Assembly: GCF_900129365.1 (NCBI RefSeq)
Contig: NZ_FQVM01000014.1
Span: 3,472 to 67,471 of the forward strand
DNA from: Clostridium fallax
GTDB lineage: Bacteria > Bacillota > Clostridia > Clostridiales > Clostridiaceae
DNA: 64,000 bases
Reading direction: 5' to 3'
Numbering within the stretch: position 1 is the stretch's first letter; every line of letters starts with the position of its first letter. Shown piece by piece: positions 55,723-64,000 of this stretch. The notes under the pieces were generated by a model. The model searched no databases and was not told the DNA's origin. It saw only the letters and a program-made list of their open reading frames with translations. The position numbers were made by a program, and so were the translations under genes.

Positions 55723-56322
55723 TTACTTATACATATTTAAAATATCTATAATATCATCTACTTGTTTCTTAGTTTCAATTAAGCTACCACCATTGTCTAT
55801 TATAAAATTAGCAAAATCTTTTTTCCTATCTAAAGATAGTTGAGAATTTATTCTGTTTATAGCTTCTCCTTGAGTTAACTTATCTCTTTCCTTTAATCTT
55901 GTAAGCTGAACTTTATTATCAACCCAAACTAAAATAATATAATCCATATCCTCGTTTAATTTTGTTTCTATTAAAGTAGGAGCATCTAAAATAACTACCT
56001 TTTCTCCTGCTTTTTCAAAATTATCAAATTCATTAAAGATTTCTTTTTTTATATAAGGAATTATTATATTTTCATATTTAACTCTTTCTTTTGGAAACCT
56101 AAATATGTGATTTCCAAATTCTTTTCTTCTAAATTCTCCTCTCCAATCAAAGAAATTGTCTCCAAAATTCATTCTAACCTTATCTAATATTTCAGGATAT
56201 TTCTTTAAAACCTCCCGTGCAATGATGTCAGCATCAATTAGTGGAAAGTTTGCTGATTTAAACATTAAAGAAACTGTACTTTTACCTGATCCAATTCCAC
56301 CAGTTAAGCCGATTTTAATCAT
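55723..56322 (-). CDS. coaE: Dephospho-CoA kinase
   Basis: A 199-residue P-loop kinase for the last step of coenzyme A synthesis. The Walker A motif is GLTGGIGSGKST at 5-16, DADIIAREV follows, and the lid is rich in Arg (LKERDKLTQGEAINRINSQ). It starts 10 bases after the polA stop with AGGAGGGG before the ATG. The polA-coaE order is common in Firmicutes. Confidence 0.95.
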   Translation of the reverse strand: MIKIGLTGGIGSGKSTVSLMFKSANFPLIDADIIAREVLKKYPEILDKVRMNFGDNFFDWRGEFRRKEFGNHIFRFPKERVKYENIIIPYIKKEIFNEFDNFEKAGEKVVILDAPTLIETKLNEDMDYIILVWVDNKVQLTRLKERDKLTQGEAINRINSQLSLDRKKDFANFIIDNGGSLIETKKQVDDIIDILNMYK

Positions 56323-56332
56323 TTTTCCCCTC

Positions 56333-58933
56333 CTATTTTACATCATACCAAGTATTTCCTGTATTTATGTCTACTTCTAATGGTACGTTTAATTTAATTA
56401 CATTTTCCATTTCTTCTTTAACTAAATCTCTTACTTCTTCTAATTCTTCTTTAACTACATTTAATATTAATTCATCGTGAACTTGAAGTATAATTTTACT
56501 TTTTAATGATTTTTCATTTAGTCTCTTATACACATTAACCATAGCAAGCTTTATTATATCTGCCGCACTTCCTTGAATAGGTGCATTCATAGCAAGCCTT
56601 TCTCCAAAAGCTTTTACCATTTTATTTGAAGCTGTAATTTCCGGAATGAATCTTCTTCTATTCATAATAGTTTTAACATATCCATTATCTTTAGCTTCCA
56701 CTAATATGTCTTTAAGATATTTCTTTATATTAGGATATCTATCAAAATATATATCCATATACTCTTTTGCTTCTTTTCTTGTTATATTAAGATCTTGAGC
56801 CAAACTAAAATCACTAATTCCATATACTATTCCAAAGTTTACCGCCTTTGCTCCACTTCTCATTTCCTTTGTAACTTCATCTATAGGTACATTAAAAACC
56901 TCTGATGCAGTTTTTGTATGGATATCTGAATGATGCTTAAAAGCATTTATCATATTTTCATCTTTAGCTATATCTGCAAGTACTCTAAGTTCTATTTGAG
57001 AATAGTCTGCTGATAAAATAACATCATCTTTCTCCCTAGGTATAAATACCTTTCTTATCTCTCTTCCCATTTCATATTTAATAGGAATATTTTGAAGATT
57101 AGGTTCTGTTGATGATAATCTTCCCGTAGTTGTAACAGTTTGATTAAAGTTTGAATGAATGCATCCATCTTTATCTATTACAGCACTTAATCCTTCTATA
57201 TAAGTTGAATAAATTTTAGATAACTGCCTAAAGTAAGTTATTTTATTTATTATAGGATGCTTATCTGATAATTTTTCTAGAACTTCAGCATTAGTTGAAT
57301 ATCCAGTTTTTGTTTTCTTTATAACCGGAAGGTCTAACTTTTCAAAAAGTATTTTTCCAAGTTGTTTTGGTGAATTTATATTAAAACTTTCATCAGCTAA
57401 AGTGAAAATTTCTTTTTCAGTTTTCTCAAGCTCATCTTTAAATTTTACCCTAAGCTCATTTAACATATTTTCATTGACTTTAAATCCTAACTGTTCCATA
57501 GAAGATAAAACCTCTGCTAAAGGTAACTCTACATTAAACAGCAAATCTTCCATAGAATCTTTCTTTATCTTTTTATATAAACACTCATAAAGATCATTTA
57601 AATAGGAATTAAGTTTAATTAAAATCTCCTCATCTTCACCTTTTGGATCTTTTCCTAAGTATTCATTTACTAAGGTTATCAATGGATACTTGCCCTTTGA
57701 TGAATCTAATAAATATGCTGCAATTGCAGTATCAAAATATAGATTTTTAAGGTTTATATTTTCTTTTCTTAATGCTGTTAAAGCATTCTTTATATTATTA
57801 GAAATTTTCTTTATGTCCTGATTTTCTAATATACCTTTTATTAGAGAAAATACTTCTTTATCTTCTTTTAATGTTTCATAAGAAATTATATAATTTTCAT
57901 TCTCTATAGATATAAAAATATCTTCTATAGATAATTTTGAATACACCTCTTCATCTTTTAAATTAAAAGTTATAAATATTTTATCCTTTATAGAATCTTC
58001 TAAATTCTTAATATCTGAATAACTTTTAACTTTTGTATATTGAATTGACTGATCTTCTATTGAATCTTCTTCTAATTCAAGCTTTTTTAATACTGTTGGC
58101 ATTTGTAATTTAAATAAAAGTTTTCTTAATCCATCTATATCAAAATTATCTTGAGATTTTATCTCGTCTAAAGAAAATTCAACAGGAACATCTGTTTTTA
58201 TGGTTGCTAATTTTTTTGAAAATATAGCTTGCTCACTATATTCTGTAAGGTTCTCTTTAAGCTTTTTACCACTTATATTATCTATATTACTTAAAACACC
58301 CTCTACAGATCCATATTCTTTTATAAGTTTATAAGCAGTTTTTTCTCCTATACCAGGAACTCCTGGAATATTATCTGATTTATCACCCATAAGTCCCTTA
58401 ACATCTATAAATTCTGTAGGAGTTACTCCATATTCCTCTATCATTGCATTTTTATCGTAAACTTCTGTTTCTGTTACTCCTTTTTTAGTAAGGACTATTT
58501 TTATATTATCAGAAGCTAATTGAAGAGCATCTCTATCTCCTGTTACTATATAAACTTCTATATTATTTTTTTCTGCATACTTGGCAACAGTACCAATTAA
58601 ATCATCTGCCTCAAAGCCATCCATTTCAAAAATTGAAATGCTTAAAAGATTTAGCATTTCTTTTACAATAGGGAATTGCTCTCCTAGCTCATCTGGCATT
58701 TTCTTTCTTCCAGCTTTATAGTCTTTATATTCTATGTGTCTAAAAGTCTTAGCTTTCCTATCAAATGTTGCAACTATATAATCTGGTTTTATATCCTCTT
58801 TCATCTTTAGAAGCATATTAGTAAATCCATATACTGCATTTGTATAAATTCCCTCACTAGTTGAAAGTAATGGAATTGCATAAAAGGCTCTATTCATTAA
58901 ACTGTTTCCATCTAATATAAGTAATCTCTCCAA
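56333..58933 (-). CDS. polA: DNA polymerase I
   Basis: An 866-residue family A polymerase. The 5' nuclease domain (residues 1 to about 290) has VATFDRKAKTFRH, DGFEADDLIGT and GVPGIGEKTA. The middle domain lacks the acidic residues of an active 3'-5' exonuclease, as in Bacillus and Thermus enzymes. The polymerase domain has LSADYSQIELRVLA (motif A), EMRSGAKAVNFGIVYG (motif B) and ILQVHDELI (motif C). The start codon is TTG, with GGAGG 7 bases upstream. It follows aroC by 14 bases. Confidence 0.96.
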   Translation of the reverse strand: MERLLILDGNSLMNRAFYAIPLLSTSEGIYTNAVYGFTNMLLKMKEDIKPDYIVATFDRKAKTFRHIEYKDYKAGRKKMPDELGEQFPIVKEMLNLLSISIFEMDGFEADDLIGTVAKYAEKNNIEVYIVTGDRDALQLASDNIKIVLTKKGVTETEVYDKNAMIEEYGVTPTEFIDVKGLMGDKSDNIPGVPGIGEKTAYKLIKEYGSVEGVLSNIDNISGKKLKENLTEYSEQAIFSKKLATIKTDVPVEFSLDEIKSQDNFDIDGLRKLLFKLQMPTVLKKLELEEDSIEDQSIQYTKVKSYSDIKNLEDSIKDKIFITFNLKDEEVYSKLSIEDIFISIENENYIISYETLKEDKEVFSLIKGILENQDIKKISNNIKNALTALRKENINLKNLYFDTAIAAYLLDSSKGKYPLITLVNEYLGKDPKGEDEEILIKLNSYLNDLYECLYKKIKKDSMEDLLFNVELPLAEVLSSMEQLGFKVNENMLNELRVKFKDELEKTEKEIFTLADESFNINSPKQLGKILFEKLDLPVIKKTKTGYSTNAEVLEKLSDKHPIINKITYFRQLSKIYSTYIEGLSAVIDKDGCIHSNFNQTVTTTGRLSSTEPNLQNIPIKYEMGREIRKVFIPREKDDVILSADYSQIELRVLADIAKDENMINAFKHHSDIHTKTASEVFNVPIDEVTKEMRSGAKAVNFGIVYGISDFSLAQDLNITRKEAKEYMDIYFDRYPNIKKYLKDILVEAKDNGYVKTIMNRRRFIPEITASNKMVKAFGERLAMNAPIQGSAADIIKLAMVNVYKRLNEKSLKSKIILQVHDELILNVVKEELEEVRDLVKEEMENVIKLNVPLEVDINTGNTWYDVK

Positions 58934-58947
58934 AGTATCTCCTCCAG

Positions 58948-60093
58948 TTAATAAAGAGTTGAAAGGAATCTATAAAGATTTGACTTTATTTCCTCCAGTT
59001 CATCCCCTCCAAATTTTTGTAAAAATTCTTTTAATATTTCAAAAGCACATATATTTTCAATTACCACCGCTGCTGGTACTACTGCACAAACATCAGATCT
59101 TTCATATCTACTTTCCACATTAAATTTATTGACTAAATCTACAGACCTTATACCACCTTTTATTGACGGTATAGGTTTCATAAGAGCTGTAAATTCTATG
59201 TTTTCTCCATTTGAAACACCAGCTTCTATACCACCTGCATTATTGGTATCTCTTATTATTTTACCATTTTCATAAAAAATCTCATCTTGAAAATTCTTTC
59301 CTAAAAGAGATAAATCATTTATTCTACCAAAGGAAATAGACTTTATTCCTTGAAGAGACATAATTCCCTTGCTTATTATAGCATCTAGCTTTCTATCCCA
59401 CTGTGAATAACTTCCAAGGCCTAAGGGAACACCTTTTATTGATACAAAAATTGTACCTCCTATAGTATTTCCTTCCTCCTTGCATCTATCAATTAATTCC
59501 TTTGCCCTATTTTCACAATGCTTATCAAAAATACTAACCTGACTTTTTAAAACTTTTTCCCAAACTTCCTCTTTATATAAATCACAATCTATATCATAAA
59601 CTTCACCTATAGATTTTACTTTACTTCTTATTTCTATATTAAAATTATTAAGTACTTGTTTACAAAAAGCTCCTACTGCTGTTCTTATAGCAGTTTCTCT
59701 TGCTGATGTTCTCTCTATAACATCTCTTATATCACCGGTTCTATACTTATAAAATCCTACTAAATCTCCATGACCAGGTCTTGCATTTTTTATTATTTCT
59801 TCTTCCTTTGGCTCTCTTTTAAAAAACTCTTTCCAATTATCATAATCTTTATTATAAATAACTAAGGTTACGGGATTTCCTGTGGTTTTGTTTCCTCTAA
59901 GTCCAGACCATATTTCAACTTTATCACTTTCTATGGCCATTCTTTTTCCTCTTCCATAACCTTTTTGTCTTCTAGATAATTCTTCATTTATTTTCTCAAT
60001 ATTTATTTCACAATTTGAAGGAATACCTTCCAATATAGCTACTAATCCCTTGCCATGAGATTCTCCTCCATCTAAGAATCTTAGCATCCTCAT
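58948..60093 (-). CDS. aroC: Chorismate synthase
   Basis: A 381-residue FMN-dependent enzyme making chorismate from EPSP. Family signatures are GESHG near the start, the GRGKRMAIE and RPGHGDLVGFYKYRTGD segments, and ARETAIRTAVGAFCKQ. AAGGAAGG lies just before the ATG at 60093; an internal ATG at 60087 is also possible. No other shikimate genes are adjacent. It heads the polA-coaE-transglycosylase run, an unusual neighbour for DNA polymerase. Confidence 0.93.
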   Translation of the reverse strand: MRMLRFLDGGESHGKGLVAILEGIPSNCEINIEKINEELSRRQKGYGRGKRMAIESDKVEIWSGLRGNKTTGNPVTLVIYNKDYDNWKEFFKREPKEEEIIKNARPGHGDLVGFYKYRTGDIRDVIERTSARETAIRTAVGAFCKQVLNNFNIEIRSKVKSIGEVYDIDCDLYKEEVWEKVLKSQVSIFDKHCENRAKELIDRCKEEGNTIGGTIFVSIKGVPLGLGSYSQWDRKLDAIISKGIMSLQGIKSISFGRINDLSLLGKNFQDEIFYENGKIIRDTNNAGGIEAGVSNGENIEFTALMKPIPSIKGGIRSVDLVNKFNVESRYERSDVCAVVPAAVVIENICAFEILKEFLQKFGGDELEEIKSNLYRFLSTLY

Positions 60094-60122
60094 CTTCCTT
60101 CCTTTGTATTAATAATGATTAC

Positions 60123-60151
60123 ATTATAATATAACATACCCTTTAATTAAA
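60123..60151 (-). promoter_or_regulatory. Candidate aroC promoter
   Basis: TTTAAT (60146-60151) and TATAAT (60123-60128) on the minus strand are 17 bases apart. Confidence 0.4.
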
Positions 60152-60317
60152 TCATAATTTTCTGTCTTAAAAAATAAAATTTTTATTAAATTATAAAATT
60201 AATTCTTTAAAATTTAATACTTATTGTAACTTAGTAAACTTTATTATAAACCAATATATTTTTATATGATTATTTATAAATACAGAGTTTAATTTTTATT
60301 TCTCTATATTATTAATT

Positions 60318-60358
60318 AAAAAAGTCATAGATTAAAGATACTAATCTATGACTTTTTT
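60318..60358 (-). terminator. Terminator after glutaminase
   Basis: A 17-bp perfect stem has A and T runs at its ends. It lies about 70 bases past the glutaminase stop. Confidence 0.8.
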
Positions 60359-60428
60359 AAATTTATTTTTAATTTTTTATATTAATATCTTAAAAATATT
60401 CAAATATATATTATTATATCCTGTTAAA

Positions 60429-61346
60429 TTAAAATATACTTAAATCTAATTCTTCTGACAAATCCTTAAGTAAGTGTATTCCAGCTATACTATTTCCCTT
60501 TTCATCTAGAGCTGGACCAAAAACTCCTATTCCCATTCTATTTGGTACAGCTGCCATTATACCTCCGCCAACACCACTTTTAGCTGGTATTCCAATATGA
60601 ACTGCAAATTCTCCTGATGCATCATACATACCACATGTAACCATTATAGTTTTAACTATTCTACAAACTTCTCTTGAAATTATTCTCTCTCCACTCCATG
60701 GAAGTATTCCATCATTTGCAAGTACAGCCCCTATTTTAGCTATATCTCTACAAGTAACATTAATAGAACATTGTTTAAAGTAAAGATCTAAAACTTCATC
60801 TACATTTTCCTTAAATATGTTATTGCTTTTCATGAAATAAGCTAATGCTCTATTTCTATCTCCTGTTTCCTTTTCTGATAAATAAACATCTTTATTATAA
60901 TCTATATTAGGATTTCCTGTTATTTTCTTTGTAAAATCTAAAATTCTTTCAAATTTCTCATCTCTATCTTTTCCATATATCAGAGATGTTGTTACAATGG
61001 CTCCAGAATTAATCATTGGATTAAAAGGTTTAATAGGATTCTTTATTTCTAAATTTACAATTGAATTAAACCCATCTGCTGTAGGTTCCATTCCTACCTT
61101 TGAAAACACATTATTTCGTCCATTATCCATTATTGCTAATAAAAGAGAAAGTACCTTAGATATACTTTGAATTGTAAAAGGCTTATCACAAACTCCCATA
61201 GAATATTCTTTTCCATCAAGAGTAACTACAGAAATTCCCAAATCCTCCCTATTGGCTTTACTAAGCTCTGGTATATAAGATGCTAAATTTCCCTCTTTTG
61301 TATATATTTCGTTATTTTTTAATATTGTTTCTAATAATTTATACAT
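60429..61346 (-). CDS. glsA: Glutaminase
   Basis: A 305-residue serine-dependent glutaminase with a beta-lactamase-like fold. The catalytic SxxK is at 61-64 (QSISK). Other family pieces are NSGAIVTTSLI, GDRNRALAYFMKS and SGVGGGIMAAVPNRMGIGVFGPALDEKGNS near the end. It releases glutamate and ammonia and can support acid resistance. The start has AGGTGGGG upstream. Monocistronic. Confidence 0.95.
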   Translation of the reverse strand: MYKLLETILKNNEIYTKEGNLASYIPELSKANREDLGISVVTLDGKEYSMGVCDKPFTIQSISKVLSLLLAIMDNGRNNVFSKVGMEPTADGFNSIVNLEIKNPIKPFNPMINSGAIVTTSLIYGKDRDEKFERILDFTKKITGNPNIDYNKDVYLSEKETGDRNRALAYFMKSNNIFKENVDEVLDLYFKQCSINVTCRDIAKIGAVLANDGILPWSGERIISREVCRIVKTIMVTCGMYDASGEFAVHIGIPAKSGVGGGIMAAVPNRMGIGVFGPALDEKGNSIAGIHLLKDLSEELDLSIF

Positions 61347-61432
61347 GTTTTCCCCACCTTTTTATATATGATATAATATAAATTATAAATTTTTTAAATA
61401 TGATAAAATTTTTATTATAATGGAGTGAATTT

Positions 61433-62506
61433 ATGAAGAATTTTTTTATTACATTTATAGGAATAATTTTTTTAATCTTTACTTTCTTTACTATAAGTAA
61501 AAGTTCCTCTAAAATTGCATATATGCCAAACTTAATTGAGAATGATAAAAATTTAGAATCTTTAGATTCAAAATCTGTTCCTTCCGGTAACGTTAATATG
61601 GATCTTATTAAATATTTACCTACTAAAGTAAACACAGAATTAATCTACTCAACACCATATAAAGACGATTTAATTTATATGTACATTGAAACCTTTGACG
61701 GAAATAAACTTCAATTTAAAACAACAGATCTTTCAAGTAATTCTAACTATCTTTTAAAGATTTGTGAAGATAATATATCTTTAGTTTATTATGAAGAACA
61801 TTCTATTAAAAATTCACATTTATTAGATAAAAAAAATAAAAATGAAATTTTACTTAAAAGTCCCCTAAAAGTAGGTACTAAATGGTCTGATGATAATTAT
61901 GATTCTAATGAAATAACTTCCTTAAACAAAAAGATTTCCACATCCTTTAAAGAATTTGAAACTATTGAAGTTACTTCAAAATCTCAAGGATTGATTTTAA
62001 AAAGATACTATGCTCCTAATGTAGGACTTGTAAAAAGTATACTAGAAACCGGTGGTAAATCTTATGTTTATGAACTTAAAAGCATAAAAGAAAATAGTCC
62101 TTATAAAAAAAATGTGCGAATTTTCTTTTATGATTCTTTAAACGATTATTGTTATTATGAAGATAAAGATATTTCCCAAGAATATGGTATAAGTAATAAA
62201 GATTTATACCAATCAGTACTAAATGATCCACCATATAACTCAGCTACTTTATTATCAAAGTCTAATATTAGTATAAATAGTATTATACTTTCTGTAAATG
62301 ATTCATTAGCAAAAGTTGATCTTGGTGATGATCCTGAAATATATTATTTACCTAATTTTAAGATTAAATCCTTAATTTTAACTTTAGTAAACACTATATG
62401 CTATAACTACAATGTAGAAAAATGCCAAATAACAGTTAATGGACAACCATTTTTTCAAGGTATATATAATATTAATACTTCTAATTTTTATAATATAAAT
62501 GATTGA
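61433..62506 (+). CDS. Membrane-anchored GerMN-domain protein
   Basis: A 357-residue protein with an N-terminal membrane helix (about 4-24). A middle region (TYLPTKVNTELIYS-like strands) resembles extracytoplasmic ligand-binding folds. A C-terminal GerMN domain covers about 260-350 (SIILSVNDSLAKVDLGDD, LILTLVNTICYNYNVEKCQITVNGQPF). GerMN domains occur in the spore protein GerM and in envelope lipoproteins. Clear spore-specific signals were not seen, so a general envelope role is equally possible. GGAG precedes the ATG. Confidence 0.82.
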   Translation: MKNFFITFIGIIFLIFTFFTISKSSSKIAYMPNLIENDKNLESLDSKSVPSGNVNMDLIKYLPTKVNTELIYSTPYKDDLIYMYIETFDGNKLQFKTTDLSSNSNYLLKICEDNISLVYYEEHSIKNSHLLDKKNKNEILLKSPLKVGTKWSDDNYDSNEITSLNKKISTSFKEFETIEVTSKSQGLILKRYYAPNVGLVKSILETGGKSYVYELKSIKENSPYKKNVRIFFYDSLNDYCYYEDKDISQEYGISNKDLYQSVLNDPPYNSATLLSKSNISINSIILSVNDSLAKVDLGDDPEIYYLPNFKIKSLILTLVNTICYNYNVEKCQITVNGQPFFQGIYNINTSNFYNIND

Positions 62507-62538
62507 TAAAATAATTTGGACATATAACTTTTTTTATG

Positions 62539-62570
62539 AGAAAATAAAGTTAATAAAGTATTTATTTTCT
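62539..62570 (+). repeat. Hairpin directly in front of the aminopeptidase ribosome site
   Basis: A perfect 10-bp stem (AGAAAATAAA with TTTATTTTCT) and a 12-base loop end 4 bases before AGGGA. It could stop transcription from the GerMN gene weakly or shield the ribosome site; no T-run follows. Confidence 0.5.
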
Positions 62571-62588
62571 AAGAAGGGACTGAGTTTA

Positions 62589-63818
62589 ATGAATAGTGAA
62601 ATGTTAGAAAAGTATGCTACATTGGCTGTTAAAACTGGTGTAAACATACAAAAAAATCAAACTCTTGTATTAAGAACACCTATAGAATGTGCTGATTTCG
62701 CAAGAATTATAGCAAATAAAGCTTATGATTTAGGAGCAAAGGAAGTAGTTGTTCTTTGGAGTGATGAAAAATTATCAAAAATCACATATTTAAAAGGTGC
62801 AGATGAAATTTTTGATTCAATGCCTAAATGGCAAGTGGATTCCCTTGTTTCCTATGCAAGAGAAGGAGCTGCCTTTTTAAGTATATTTGCCTCTGATCCT
62901 GAACTTATGAAAGATGTCGATCCTAAAAGAATTGCAAGGGCTAGTAAATCAAGAAGTATAGCTCTTAAAGAATTCTATGAAAGAACTATGACTAATAAAA
63001 ATTCTTGGTCAATAGTTGCAATTCCTACTATAGGTTGGGCAACTAAAGTATTTCCTAACTTAACAAAAGATGAAGCTGTAGAAAAGCTTTGGGATGCTAT
63101 ATTTAAAATAGTAAGAGTAGATAAAATGGATCCTGTTAAAGCTTGGGAAGAACATACTAATAACTTAAAAGAAAAAATGGACTTTTTAAACTCTAAGAGT
63201 TTTAAAAGATTACATTATAAAAACTCAAAAGGAACAAATTTAACTATAGAATTACCAGAAGGCCATATTTGGGCAGGTGGAGCAGAAAAAACTCAAGATG
63301 GTATTGAATTTATTGCAAATATACCTACTGAGGAAGTCTTTACATTACCTAAAAAAACTGGTGTTAATGGTGTAGTACATAGTTCAAAACCTTTGAATTA
63401 TAATGGTAATTTAATAGATAATTTCTCTTTAACTTTTAAAGATGGTAAAGTTTGTGACTTTACTGCTGAAAAAGGTTATGATACTTTAAAACATTTAATA
63501 GAAACTGATGAAGGCTCTCATTATTTAGGAGAAGTTGCTTTAGTTCCTTATCACTCACCAATATCTTTATCTGGCATAATATTTTTCAATACATTATTTG
63601 ATGAAAATGCTTCTTGCCATTTAGCTTTAGGTAAAGCATATGCTGCATGTATAAAAAATGGAGAAAATTACACTGAGAAAGAATTAGATAAACTAGGTGT
63701 AAATAACTCCTTAACTCACGTAGATTTTATGGTTGGTACTAAGGATTTAAATATATTAGGAGAAACAAAAGACGGAGAAAAATGTCAAATATTCTTAAAT
63801 GGTGATTGGGCCTTTTAA
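62589..63818 (+). CDS. M29 family aminopeptidase
   Basis: A 409-residue metallo-aminopeptidase of the thermophilic aminopeptidase T group. Recognisable parts are LVLRTPIECADFARIIANKAYDLGAKEVVV near the start, NIPTEEVFTLPKK (metal-binding Glu), and EVALVPYHSPIS, HLALGKAY and HVDFMVGTKDL in the C-terminal half. It removes N-terminal residues from peptides in the cytoplasm. The start at 62589 has AGGGA 9 bases upstream and gives the family's usual length; a frame from 62499 would overlap the GerMN gene. Confidence 0.92.
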   Translation: MNSEMLEKYATLAVKTGVNIQKNQTLVLRTPIECADFARIIANKAYDLGAKEVVVLWSDEKLSKITYLKGADEIFDSMPKWQVDSLVSYAREGAAFLSIFASDPELMKDVDPKRIARASKSRSIALKEFYERTMTNKNSWSIVAIPTIGWATKVFPNLTKDEAVEKLWDAIFKIVRVDKMDPVKAWEEHTNNLKEKMDFLNSKSFKRLHYKNSKGTNLTIELPEGHIWAGGAEKTQDGIEFIANIPTEEVFTLPKKTGVNGVVHSSKPLNYNGNLIDNFSLTFKDGKVCDFTAEKGYDTLKHLIETDEGSHYLGEVALVPYHSPISLSGIIFFNTLFDENASCHLALGKAYAACIKNGENYTEKELDKLGVNNSLTHVDFMVGTKDLNILGETKDGEKCQIFLNGDWAF

Positions 63819-63821
63819 TAA

Positions 63822-63874
63822 AAAAAGCCTCCTTAAGCAAATTATATATTCTTTGCTTAAGGAGGTCTTTTATA
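63822..63874 (+). terminator. Terminator after the aminopeptidase gene
   Basis: A 14-bp perfect stem (63828-63841 with 63852-63865) is followed by a T-rich run. The last 120 bases of the window hold nothing I can support. Confidence 0.85.
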
Positions 63875-64000
63875 TTTTTATGTATATTTTAAAAGTTATT
63901 ACTATAGTAAAATATTAAGATATTAATTAAAAATTAAGAATTTTTAATATTTTTGTAATAATATTGAATATAGGCTGTTATTTTAAAGTATAAGTATATT

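Larger units (their letters stand above)
60094..60428. other. Non-coding gap between aroC and glutaminase
   Basis: This 335-base gap carries the aroC promoter and the glutaminase terminator, with featureless AT-rich DNA between them. Confidence 0.5.

Noticed and set aside
61339..61635. 98-codon minus-strand frame overlapping the start of the GerMN gene
   Set aside because: The GerMN frame has a ribosome site, an anchor helix and a recognisable domain; the antisense frame has none of these.
62499..62588. N-terminal extension of the M29 aminopeptidase
   Set aside because: It overlaps the upstream gene, contains the hairpin and the ribosome site, and is absent from the family's normal length.

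Overview
The window is a stretch of chromosome from a low-GC, strictly fermentative, spore-forming Firmicute, most likely Clostridium sensu stricto near the C. perfringens group. The basis is very AT-rich DNA, strong GGAGG ribosome sites, many hairpin-plus-T terminators, pyruvate formate-lyase with its activase, rubredoxin, L-lactate dehydrogenase, a GerMN-domain protein, and a pyr operon that includes pyrI. I saw no tRNA, rRNA, insertion sequence, prophage or CRISPR array. The content is mostly core genome.

Layout. 1-7900: the 3' end of an exopolyphosphatase gene, an EamA exporter, a four-gene minus-strand envelope cluster (phosphodiester glycosidase, anchored beta-propeller-like protein, M50 protease, DUF3892), a PhoH ATPase and an LCP cell-wall ligase. 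8000-13500: arginase, a DnaQ-type exonuclease, rubredoxin and pflBA. 13500-19500: pyrBICFKDE, transcribed leftward behind a readable PyrR-type attenuator. 19500-25250: a class A beta-lactamase-like protein that lacks its nucleophile, pfkA, a doubly broken tyrosine phosphatase gene, uppP and manA.

25600-34300: an orphan membrane-anchored protein followed by murT-gatD, a D,D-carboxypeptidase, a flavin reductase with a lysine-rich tail, a HAD phosphatase, a TPR protein and lrgAB. 34300-42740: topB, an amidohydrolase, two tandem oligopeptide-binding lipoprotein genes with no permease nearby, and tspO. 42800-49050: an OmpR-type two-component pair, then two overlapping orphan sensor kinases. 49200-64000: a glucose-type PTS EIICBA, a TPR protein, a lipase-like hydrolase, a kinase-like protein, ldh, the aroC-polA-coaE-transglycosylase run, glutaminase, a GerMN protein and an M29 aminopeptidase.

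The most unusual signal is in the leaders of the two oligopeptide-binding protein genes. Each has a near-perfect Shine-Dalgarno sequence 46-47 nt from its start codon. A perfect or wobble-paired hairpin (12 or 11 bp, each with a 16-nt loop) fills the gap, so folding would bring the spacing to 7-8 nt. The stem sequences differ while the architecture is kept, which suggests a selected RNA structure that promotes translation when folded. Other points worth checking are the Ser-to-Gly active site of the beta-lactamase-like protein, the phosphatase pseudogene, a probable ATT start in murT, and a degenerate ATP-binding box in one orphan kinase.
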